A stretch of 64,000 nucleotides of DNA from contig JAKCPI010006106.1 of NCBI GenBank assembly GCA_023213315.1, positions 48,721 to 112,720 of the forward strand, in the 5' to 3' direction. The notes under the pieces were generated by a model. The model was not told the origin of the DNA. It searched no databases and saw only the letters and a program-made list of their open reading frames with translations. This DNA comes from Euborellia annulipes. Its lineage: Eukaryota; Arthropoda; Insecta; Dermaptera; Anisolabididae. Below are positions 11,743-21,728 of the stretch, piece by piece. The first letter of the stretch is position 1; the number at the start of each line of letters is the position of its first letter. The position numbers and the translations under genes were made by a program.

Positions 11743-12319
11743 GTTTTACGTAAACAGACAGCTTGGGAAAGGCGGTCTATCTCATTTGCTTATTTTACGC
11801 TTGTTATTCCTGACAAAGGGATTAAAACAGTCAAAAATTTGCTTAATAGGAATAAAGATGGCTACATTAAAGTTGAGAAGGATGGACGTAATAGCAGCTT
11901 CAATAAAATAGTCAGAGTAAATATAAATAAACCTTCAACAGTAAAGAAATCACGATCAAGTAAATTAGGCTATATTAAGGAACATTTATGGGATCACAAA
12001 AATAGATATCGAAAGTTTATCAAAGGTTAAAATTATTCTAGGGGGGAATTTTAGGGGGGAAAAAATTTTTTTTTAAAAAAAAAATTTAAAAAAAAAAAAA
12101 AATGATCACGATGAACTGAATGAGGAAACACATAATTCAAAAGAAATGGAGTCGCACAAGGTAGGTACAACAGTTGGACTATCTAACTTTGGTACCAAAA
12201 AGGAGATCAGTGAAGACGAAGAAAAACTGCTCATTGATTTGAATAATAATTATATAATTTGGTTATGCTTATTTTATTTCTTTAGCTTCGGAGTTATTGT
12301 CTTGGGAAGGGAGAAGTGA
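11743..12319 (+). CDS. Putative small ORF pair, function unknown
   Basis: Frame one is open from 11743 to a stop at 12028-12030 without an early ATG. It contains SISFAYFTLVIPDKGIKTV, NRNKDGYIKVEKDGRNSSFN and SRSSKLGYIKEHLWDHKNRY. After a 60-base homopolymer tract (12040-12100, G, A and T runs) a second open stretch reads DHDELNEETHNSKEMESHK, GTKKEISEDEEKLLIDLNNN and the hydrophobic YIIWLCLFYFFSFGVIVLG before TGA (12317-12319). The acidic stretch followed by one C-terminal membrane segment looks protein-like. The two could be one gene broken by a repeat insertion or assembly error. No homologue recognised; base composition is only weakly coding. Confidence 0.25.
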
Positions 12320-12554
12320 TTTTATATTGTTGCTACGAAACCATAGAAATAAAAAAAGCACAGCCATGAAAAGCCAATTATGCAAATTATTCAAACTAAG
12401 AAAAAGATAAAGTTACAAAAATAGAAACAAAATATTAGAAAAGGTATCATGGTATCTATTTTAAAATCATCAATAGAATTAATTAATCTTTTACAGTTTA
12501 TTTAAATCACGGCACCTCCGGTCGAGGTCGGATAATGTTCTGCACCTTCCCTAG

Positions 12555-12804
12555 CAGGGGCGGATTAAAGGGGGGGGGCGGTGAGGGCGATCGCCCCCCC
12601 CCCCCCCCCGAGAAGAAATTCAAAAAGTTATAAAAACTAGTAATCTAAAGAAATTATGATTTCCGCTCTTTAATTTCAATTGAATTTGTTACCAATCAAT
12701 TTAAATAAATAGAAAAGGGGTCTAAATGCCGACAAAGTCCTTTAATAATAATAAAAAAAAACCGCCCCCCCCCCCCCCGACAAAATTGATTTAATTCGCC
12801 TCTG
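12555..12804. mobile_element. Non-autonomous hAT element with G/C runs
   Basis: Ends CAGGGGCGGATTAAA and TTTAATTCGCCTCTG (inverted, two mismatches), flanked by the exact 8-bp repeat TTCCCTAG (12547-12554 and 12805-12812). Next to each end lies a G or C run, and the inside is AT-rich. Same structure as the 2908 and 30239 elements. Confidence 0.88.
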
Positions 12805-13531
12805 TTCCCTAGGCTTAACATATCTAAGTTAACAGCACCCTCTTTGAGCTAAATTCTTTCATATCAGCTGAACGGTTGGTTAACTGAAAAATTCAACTTT
12901 ATTTAATGGTTAAAGAAAAAAATAAAAATGATTAGAACAAATACCCTATTTTTTTGAAATTTAAGTCCACTTCTAAACTTTTTTTTTAGCTTTGTCAAAC
13001 AACCAAAAGTACTTTACTTTCTAAATGCAAAAAAAATTTCACAACTTTCTTTTATCTTGCTGTTAAAAAAACGAGAGAGGTATAGAGGGATAGAGATATA
13101 GACTCTGATCTGTGATTCATTTAAGGAGGATTTTTTAAGACAGATTAGTGTTATCTGGGGAAATAATACGAGAAATAATAAGAGATTATATGAATAGTAT
13201 TTGTAGAAACAGAATGAAAAAATCAAATCAAAAGGAAATAAGCTTATCTTAATAATTTCCTCTAACGAAATTTAAAATCATATTTAATTTTTGTCAATAA
13301 ATTTCGAAATGACATCCTCCCTAATAAAAAAATGTAATTTAAGAAAAAAGTAAAAAGTTAAACTGTATTTACCTTTCTTTTGTCCTAAATTCATTTAATT
13401 AAAAAAGGAAAAAAAATATTTGTCTATCATCAATGTTGATTCTTGTCTGCTTAATTAAAGCGCCATGGCAGCCAGCTAAAAAGATTTCATAATTTAGATT
13501 ATAAATATTATAATTATTTTTTTGATAGAAA

Positions 13532-13609
13532 AATCTGGTCGCACAGCACACAATTTTCTCTTACCCTTCGGCAAGAGAAAGTGGTGTACTGTGTTTTTCA
13601 CACCAGATT
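13532..13609. repeat. AATCTGG hairpin family, copy
   Basis: AATCTGGTCGCACAGCACAC ... TTCACACCAGATT forms an imperfect 78-base hairpin with CTTACC(C)TTCGGCAAGAG at its tip. Related hairpins occur at 18860-18940, 19725-19757, 20048-20135 and 20184-20264. Confidence 0.6.
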
Positions 13610-13672
13610 GAATGCAATTTTTATAATCAATGATTAATAATGGGAAGAAACGATTTGCAAAACATCTGTTGA

Positions 13673-13718
13673 TTGTACTGAAGAAGATTCCATATCACTG
13701 GGATCGAAATATTTACAA
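13673..13718 (+). ncRNA. Candidate type-I hammerhead ribozyme (family B)
   Basis: All parts are present. Stem I: TTGTA (13673-13677) pairs with TACAA (13714-13718). Core box CTGAAGA 13678-13684, plus one extra A. Stem II: GATTCC (13686-13691) pairs six of six, including one G-T, with GGGATC (13700-13705). Then GAAA, then the self-complementary TAT context with T at 13713 as the nucleotide before the predicted cut. The match uses CUGANGA (position 7 is free in hammerheads). Stem III is two pairs without a loop, so activity would need dimers, as known for Penelope-like-element hammerheads. Activity is not shown; the extra base after CUGAAGA departs from the textbook core. Confidence 0.6.
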
Positions 13719-14359
13719 ATAAACGGATAAAACGCAGAAGTATTTATTTTTTGGCCGACTGTCCTTATAATTAATATTTAAAAATCTAAAATACTACATC
13801 AATAAAGTGTACTTCAAACAATTTTCAGGGCAAAATAAGAATATACATTTGAAAGGACATGTAAAAAATAATTGATTTATGAATTTTAATCAAAATTGTT
13901 AGAGTCAATCTCTCTATATATTTCATATATAGGTTAAGAGAATGTAAAAAACTGATGGAATTAGTATTAAATATAAATATTTTTTTTTGTATAAATCAAA
14001 TAAATATTTGTGAGTATGTCTGTTTATTGATGGACCAAAAGTCCCATGACCCCAGGGAATCAGTATGCCTCCCTTTGCACCAGACCACCGGGGCCCTCGA
14101 CTACACCAACAAAAGCTCAAATTCTCCTATATGATGGAGAATCAAGGGGAGAAATCTTTAAAAAGAATTTTCTCGATTGTTTGTCTCTTATGGTACCAGC
14201 AGGCTGACAGACACCTTGAACTCCTCTAACTCCTGACTGTAAGCAGCAAAACCCTCAATAGTGGTAGAGGGATTATTTGTAAATAAATAGTTTTTAAGAT
14301 CTTTATCTTTATTCAATAAATACCTTTGAAGGAGGTATATAACTGAATGTTGATATTCA

Positions 14360-14816
14360 AATAAGTAGAAAAAATGAGCAAAGCAAAAGCAGCTAGATTA
14401 TATTTCAATTTATTATCAAACCAGGCCCTACGTTTTGGTCACATTTGGGACCATCTTCAGGGCCAGGTTAATGTCTGAAAATATATATCCTCGTCAAGTT
14501 ATATTGGGCATACAGTAAGTGACTCAATCATGTTCATGCTCAAAAATTTCAATTTTTCACATACCATAGACAGAGAGTAAATGACGAAAAAAAAATTTGA
14601 GCATGAGCCACTTATAATTGTGTATGCCCAAAATAACTTGGCGAGGATATATATTTTCAGACTTTAACCTTTGCCCTGAAGATGGTCCCATATGCGACGG
14701 AAACGTCTTCCATGGTTTGATAATAAATTTATTGTATTATAAAATAAAATAAAATAAAAATAAATTGAATTATAATCTAGCTGCTTTGCTCATTCTTTCT
14801 ACCTATTTGAATAAAT
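14360..14816. repeat. Long fold-back with decayed hammerhead-like cores
   Basis: Arms (about 14360-14560 and 14600-14816) are inverted copies, e.g. GAGGATATATATTTTCAGAC at 14643 mirrors 14474-14493. Each arm carries CTGAAGATGGTCCCA with a GAAACGT-like box: minus strand near 14433-14461 (GACCAAAACGTA) and plus strand 14666-14700 (GACGGAAACGTC). Stem II GGTC/GACC survives on the left arm, but the cores are mutated, so these are old copies. The ends read AGCAAAG(C)...GCAGCTAGATT, as in other families here. Confidence 0.65.
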
Positions 14817-15309
14817 ACCTTGATTAGGACTTGACTAGATTTAAACTTGTAAACTAGTCAACAAAGGTTCTAATTATTTTGAATATTAATATCCTGGACA
14901 CTATTTAATTGAACACAATAGGTGAATTTACGATTCATTGAAGTCTTTGAAGTTTAAGTCAAACATTTTTGTTAGATTTTTTTAATGGAATATTATCCCT
15001 GTCACATTTTTTTTTAGGATCTACCTGACTAGACTTAATTTATGGGGGTTCATTCAGGTGAATTTATGAGCTCCTCAAAAATGCGATCTATACTAAAAAA
15101 AATTTTAGTAAAAAAAGTGATATTTAGACATAACCTGAATCTAACAAAATAACGCCATTGTTGAACTTTATAATGCATTTATATATTCATCTTTATTTGG
15201 ATTCTATTAAACTTATTTAAATAAAAGATAAAAAAAATTGTATTTGATTACCTGAACCATTATTTCCGAGATATTCCAAGTTAGTAGGGGTTATCTCAGT
15301 GGATTGCAA

Positions 15310-15500
15310 CAATACGAAGATGATCGATGGGCGGCGGCGGCGGCGTCGGCAAGACTGGCGGCGAATCGGGCGCATGCGCAGTGACGAGGCGTGGCCGCCT
15401 TTATAAGCCCTGAACCAAGTGCCAGCCGTGTATTTGGAGTTGGTAGTGATCTAAAAATTGTGTGTTAAAGTGCCGTTATAAGTGAGCGCGCTGACAGCGG
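15310..15500 (+). promoter_or_regulatory. Annexin promoter and non-coding first exon
   Basis: The only GC-rich island of this size in the window: GGCGGCGGCGGCGGCGTC repeats, a perfect NRF1-type palindrome GCGCATGCGC (15370-15379), GTGACGAGGCGTGGCCGCC, then a TATA box TTTATAAG at 15400. A start near 15430 is inferred from TATA spacing. The 5' UTR exon runs to 15500, where CAGCGG/GTGAGTTG is a strong donor; it joins the acceptor at 21712 just before the annexin ATG. A promoter carrying both NRF1 and TATA suggests broad, strong expression. Start site and use are inferred. Confidence 0.6.
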
Positions 15501-16478
15501 GTGAGTTGAAATCTATTTTCAAACGTGACATCAGAATGACCACCATCGATTACAATTACATTGATTCCTGCATTTTACTTTTTTTCTTGATTAACTCATT
15601 TATTACTCCAAGTACACGGAAAGTCTTTTATAGTTACACTATATCCGGCATTATTATCTGCATATGCAGATGTCTCCTGGAATTTAATCAACCTTTAACC
15701 TAATTGATTAATCCAATTGACAAGTGCAAATAGTAACACCCAAGCAGTCAATAATTTTCAATTGGTCAAAATTAGGACAGGTCTTCTAATATGCGGGGAT
15801 CAATTAGAAATAATAATTGCAGGTTCAATAACCTTAAAACATGAATGACAATATTTTTGATAATATAAAAAAATGATAAATTACTGCCAAAGCTTGAAAG
15901 TCCAACTCAATATTTTTAAGAATAAGTAAAAAAAAAATACAAGACATAGTGACACTTTCATTTTATTAATATATACCAAAGATTGATGTAATTAAAATGA
16001 TAATAAAAATATCTTAAATATTTAAATCCATTTAGTCAATTAATTGTTCAAAAAGAGTTATGAGGGGATTGTCTATATTTACATATAAAAACAGGTAGTG
16101 ATCAAAAAATAACTATAGGAATTGATAATATGACAATTGAACTTTCAACAAGTGCTTTCAAAATATACCAAAAAAAAAGAAAGTTAAAAAAAAAAGATTT
16201 ATATCTTAACTATTTTGACTTAAATGTTCGCTCTTTCTATTTGAAACTGCGTTTTCTTCTAAACACTGAGAATCTCTTAATTTCCTGTCATTAGAGACAA
16301 TTTGTAGAGTGATTAAGCGATTAAAAATAGAAATTATATATTCTTCTTTTCTATTTATTCTTTAATGGCCTACAGGTGGTAGAGCTTAGGAATACATTTC
16401 CCCCACCGCTCAGGGAGGGAGGCAACTACCGGGGTGGGACCTCCTGGAGAGAACCAAAACCACTCAAAAATATCGCTA

Positions 16479-16650
16479 CAGTGACGGCGCTATGGAGGAG
16501 CTAGAGGGGCAAGTGCGACAATGGCCCTCTGGATTTTGATGGATTTTTGTTGAAAATTTTGTTTCCCTGTATGTATATAGTCCGCCCCTTGTTAATAAGT
16601 TTGCCCCACTCCGGCCCTACCCCCCTCAGAATAAGCTGGCACCGTCATTG
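16479..16650. mobile_element. Non-autonomous hAT element, annexin intron 1
   Basis: Ends CAGTGACGGCGC and GCACCGTCATTG, with the exact 8-bp duplication TATCGCTA on both sides (16471-16478, 16651-16658). The 172-bp insert has no ORF. Confidence 0.88.
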
Positions 16651-16794
16651 TATCGCTAATATTATTTTGATAATATAAAATTCTTTTAATATTACTAATT
16701 AAAAATTTTACTTTAAACTTTTTCTCTTGGAATAGAAGGAATTTTCTACCCTTATTAGGAAGTTGGAGATGTCAGTCAAAGTATGATACATCGG

Positions 16795-17000
16795 GTTCAA
16801 TAAAAATAAAACGTTTCGATCTAAATTATTGAGCCAACTTCAGTGATCGGGCTAAAATACATATAAAGGATATTACTGAAGATGGCTCAATAAATTAAGG
16901 GCGAATCGTCTTATTCTGATTTTTAGTGAACTTAACTTTGACTGACATCTCCGTCATCTTATTACAATTGGATCACAGCCACTTCTTCAAGCAACTATTA
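16795..17000. repeat. Decayed family-A fold-back with hammerhead-like cores
   Basis: Minus strand near 16810-16845 reads CTGAAGTTGGCTC ... ATCGAAACGTTTT; plus strand 16872-16907 reads CTGAAGATGGCTC ... GGGCGAATCGTC. GGCTC/GGGC can pair as stem II. The tail TCACAGCCACTTCTTCAAGC at 16973 is shared with 36584-36608, which places it in family A. Confidence 0.5.
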
Positions 17001-17344
17001 TATATCTGTATATCTTTATACCTTAAAAATTTTTTGCAGTGTAGCCCAGTAGATATCCAATGTGATTTTCTTCTGATTATTAGCCAATAATGTTCTCTGA
17101 AATTAAAAAAAAAAATTTAGAATTAGCCATAGATCAAAAATTTTATTATTCTTCAATATTGGTTTAAATAGATATTATTTCGAGTTTTTTTGTTAAAAAA
17201 ATATAACTACTAAGAAATAATTATTAGAGAGGAAGAAATTGATTTGATTATCATTTCATCATGATTATTTTATTAGTTTTTCAATGTCATAATAAAATTT
17301 TCTCTGACCTATATATTTAATAAATAGATTTTGATAGGGCAGGT

Positions 17345-17830
17345 TCAGCCAAATAAAATGCCCTTATATGCTTCTCGACTCCGGAGACGTTTCGAGATAT
17401 ATTTAATCATCAGTCAGTATCGAAAATTAACATAAAGGTAGTTATTAATATACAGAATATGTACTGTATAGTGAGGGTCAATACTAAGTCCCACCCATGC
17501 GTTTTCTACTTGTGATTATTTAATTTTTTTTATAAAAGAAAATGATGAAAATCTTTATTAGAAATTTTCTAGGTTTGAACCATGAATGTATGCCTTAAAA
17601 AATTTATAATATTTTTTTAAAAACAATGAAATAATCACAAGTAGAAAACGCATGGGTGAGACTTAATATTGTCTCTTACTGTACATATACTGTATTAATG
17701 ACCAATTTTCTGCTATCGAAACGGACTGATGATGAGACATTAAATATATCTCGAAACGTCTACGGAGTCGAGAAGCATATTTTTGGATTTTTCGCTGAAC
17801 CTGCCCTATCAAAATCTAATAGACTCACAG
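17345..17830. repeat. Fold-back with hammerhead-like core, interrupted by a Tc1-type MITE
   Basis: Left arm 17345-17440 and right arm 17700-17830 are inverted copies (e.g. CTCGACTCCGGAGACGTTTC against GAAACGTCTACGGAGTCGAG). The right arm has CTGATGA at 17726-17732, extra T, GAGA/TCTC stem II, and GAAACGTC ending at 17760. Stem I is poor. The gap between the arms is occupied by the MITE at 17469-17681, so the MITE inserted later. Confidence 0.65.
17469..17681. mobile_element. Tc1/mariner-type MITE, copy 2 (nested)
   Basis: Starts TAGTGAGGGTCAATACTAAG (first base changed from C) and ends CTCTTACTG, flanked by TA. It is the same palindromic family as 7261-7470, in opposite internal orientation for the asymmetric part. 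Confidence 0.85.
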
Positions 17831-18359
17831 CCATCAAATCTCATTTTTTTAAATAAATAGATAAATTATTGCAAAAAAAATTCGATACGTTTTGAATCAG
17901 GAGTTAAAAAAAAATTAAGCTCCCAAATGATCTGTTAGAATGTGAAAATTTATTGATATTTTGTATTTATCTTCATCTTTTAAAAAATCTGCTGTGACAA
18001 CACTTTCTCTTAAATAGGTAAAAGAAAGTTATGTGTTATTAGTCACATCAGGTTTTTTTAAGGAGAGAATCTCAATAAATGCATTCTCTACATCAGAGAG
18101 GTAGCCAATTTTTTTTATATATACATAGGATCGACTTTTTTTTTTTTTGCATGAATTTTTGAAACGATCGACTTATTTATTTATTTATTGTTAGACTGGG
18201 AAACAGTCACGACCATATTGTGTTTGCGTGTTGAAATCGGATCATGTCGATTGACCGAAAATTACTTCGCGATCGAACTATTAGCCAATCCTCATCTATA
18301 TTATTAATTATCAAGAAGGTTACTTATATATGTTAATATTATATATACAGAGAAAGTAT

Positions 18360-21300
18360 TGGATTCATGTCAAAAATTCGATGTCTATATTTTGATGGAT
18401 ATACACTTTTTGAGTTCTCGTGAGACCAAAAAAAAGTGGTTTTTGCAGCATGGTCTGCCTGTCTGTCTGTGTGTGTTCAATTTTAAGCATGAAGGAATTG
18501 AGCTAGGAGGTTGAAATTTTATATTTAAGTTAGGTACCCACCTGAGGCGTGAAAATAAGCTTTTGATCAAAATCGGCCAAAGAGTACTAGTACTTTACTG
18601 ATGTACTTTTTCAGTTTTTTTTAATTTTCTCAAAATTCGATCTAACGATTTTGATTAAAATTCAATAATCAATTATTTTTTAGAAGCTTTTTAAAATGTA
18701 TATTCTCATTTTGCCCTTTAATTCTTTTGAAGCACACTTTACTATTGTACTTCATGGTCGTCTCATCAAAATGAAGCTAATCAGAATCAGAATTGGAAAA
18801 TTAGTATTAAATTGTAAAAATGGGCCCGGGATCCTGGACTAAAACATATGTCAACACAAAAAATCTAGTGTGTCAAGCACAGAACACAACTTTCTCTTAC
18901 CTTTGGTAAGTGTATGTGCGACCAGCCACACCAGATTTTTGGGTATAGTGTGAGGTAGTTCTTAACTTATATTAAATGAATTTTTTAAAAATCATAGTCT
19001 ACTTTCTATAATAGATTATTTTAAGGGCGAAGGGCATCTATATCCCACTTCTGAGTTTAAGTGGCTCCAACTTCATCTTAGCATAGTGGGAGTTTAATAG
19101 GTTTTTTGCATAGAGAGTATAACATATATAGTATAACAATTTCGACTCGACTATTGAGATTTACAATTAAATTAGGACACATTAAATTGGTTTAATAAAA
19201 GAAGTCTTCAATCACTCTATTCATTATAATTAACTGGGCTTTTTTCAAATTTACTTAAATGACGTAATCGAAATGATTAAATTTTATTTTGATTTCTTTT
19301 ATTAGATTTTTCCAAACGTGAGTTAAATATTAAAAGTGTGCTTTGGTTCAATTCCCGGCAAGTACACTCTCAACTAGAAATCGATTCCCATCCGCACGCC
19401 TACCAGAACCACTTCAACTCTCTCTCTCTCTCTTTCTCTCAATGTTATTCTTTTTCTTTAGTATTAACTCTCAACATAAGAAGAAACTTTCAGAAATGCC
19501 AGCAGCAACACCCAAATAAAAAACTTCCCCTTTCATACAACTCTTGTGAGAGAGAAATTAATAAATTTTGGAACTCTAATGTTTATATATATATATACAA
19601 TAATTTGAGCAGAATTTTATAATAACCAGGTCTGTCTGTAAATAAACAAGAAAAAATAAAATTAGTTATGTGCCAATTCTAGAAGCCTGGAGTGGGAATC
19701 CCTAATTTTACCTTTTTTAGAAATAAAAATCTGGTGTGAATGGTCGCACCAGATTTTTGTGTCGACATATATTTAGTTTCCGACAGTACGGTACATTTGA
19801 ATTCAAGATGTAATAAAATTTATAAACATGGGAAAATATTTATATTTTGTTACCCTAGAGTTGCGTGGGGGCTGTTGCTGCGAGATTCAATATTCCAATC
19901 CAGTCCCTGCTTGAGGATTTGCTTACATTAAATAAATATTTTTTGAACAGGGATTTTCTTTGTAGAAGCCGGCACCCTAGTTCGCTACACCAGCGAGCCC
20001 CTTTTCTCTTTCTATATATTAACATATAAAGAGGAAAGAAAAAGTAAAAAATCTGGGTGACTCGCACAGCACACAGCTTTCGATTACCGAAGGTTGAAAT
20101 CAAATGGTAATCTCTGCTTGTCACACCAGATTTTTCATGTAGACATATATTTAGTTTCTGACGATAATAGTAGAATTGAAGATAAACTGGGTGCTGGCAG
20201 CACACACTTTCCTACCTTCGGTAATCGAAAGTTGTGTTCTGTGCTTGTCACCCAGATTTTTGTGTCGCATATTTAGTTCCCGACGACAGTACGAACATAT
20301 GAATTCAGATGTAAAATTTATAAGTATGGGAAAATATTTATATTTTGTTACCATGGCAACCATTTCCCTATCTTCCCTATGAAATACAAGAGTAAAGTGG
20401 TCTTCAGAAGATTTCAATCGCAAAATGAGAATATACATTTGAAAGAGCATCTAAAAAATAATTGATTTTTGAATTTTAAAAAAAATCGTTGGAGCAAATT
20501 TTGAGAAAATCGAAAAAAACTGAAAAAGTACATCAGTAAAGTACTAGTACTCTTTGGCCGATTTTGATTAAAAGCTATTTTCCGGTCCCGGGGGTGTTTA
20601 ACTTAAATATAAAATTTCAGCCTCATAGCTCAATTCCTTCATGCTTAAAATTGAACACACACCCACCCACCCACCCACCCACCCACACACAGACAGACCA
20701 TGTCGCGAAAACCATTTTGGATTCAGGGGACCTCAAAACGTGAAGATCCATCAAAATCTCGACATCGAATTTTTGACATGAATCCAATACTTTCTCTCTA
20801 TATATATTACATATATAATAGGTAAGAGAAAGTAAAATTTATAAGTATGGGAAAATATTTATATTTTGTTACCATGGCAACCATTTCTCTTATCTTTCCT
20901 AAGAAGTTCAAGAGTAAAGTGTGCTTCAAATAATTTTGAGAGCAAAATGAGAATATACATTTGAAAGAGCATCTAAAAAATAATTGATTTTTGAATTTTA
21001 ATCAAAATCGTTACAGCGAATTTTGAGAAAAGCGAAAAAAACTGAAAAAGTACATCAGTAAAGTACTAGTACTTTTTGGCCTATTTTGATTAAAAGCTTG
21101 TTTTCACGCCTCAGGAGGGTTCCTAACTTAAATATAAAATTTCAACCTCCTAGCTCAATTCCTTCATGCTTAAAATTGAACACACACAGACCCACCCGCA
21201 GACAGACCATGTCGCGAAAACCACTTTTTTGGACTCAGGGGACCTCAAAACATGAAGATCCATCAAAATCTCGACATCGAATTTTTGACATGAATCCAAT

Positions 21301-21360
21301 ACTTTTCTCTCTATATATTAACATATATATAGTAAGAGAAAGTATATAGGTAAGAGAAAG
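18360..21360. repeat. Cluster of an unclassified interspersed repeat and its hairpins
   Basis: At least three copies of one repeat lie within 3 kb: 18360-18660 (minus orientation), about 20400-20840 and about 20840-21360. Shared blocks: ACATCAGTAAAGTACTAGTA, AATATAAAATTTCA, CACACACAGACAGACCATG with CCCA microsatellite variation, CGACATCGAATTTTTGACAT, and TACTTTCTCTCTATATAT. Between them the AATCTGG hairpins recur with GGGAAAATATTTATATTTTG. Outlying copies are at 13780-13935 and 61385-61525. Translations shared between copies reflect the repeat, not a gene. Annexin intron 1. Confidence 0.7.
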
Positions 21361-21728
21361 TAAAAACAATAAAATAATCACATGAAATGGCAATACCTTA
21401 ATATTGCTCCTCATTGAACTTCGTAGATGTAAAGATAGAAATATACTTTCTTTTTTGAACTAAGCATAAGATAAGTTAGTTAATAATTGAACAATTAGTA
21501 ATTGATGGCATTATTTTGAATAATGTATTAGCAGCCCCTTTAATAAGCTCGAATCGTTCTTTCGTTTAATTTGATTCCGGCAACAGTAGAACGGAGGTCG
21601 AATTAGTTTACACTTTTTCATGACGTCGATTAACATCTTATGAGTAATTTCAATTGAATAACACTATTCTTCTACACCAATACTGATATTAGACTTTCTT
21701 TTTTTCTTTCAGATCGTAAAATTCCACA

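Noticed and set aside
18385..21349. Similar open frames MIKSLFSRLR...NLNIKFQPPSSIPSCL at 18385 (-) and 21086 (+)
   Set aside because: They are shared only because both lie in copies of the same interspersed repeat; the other copies break the frame and microsatellite variation runs through it.
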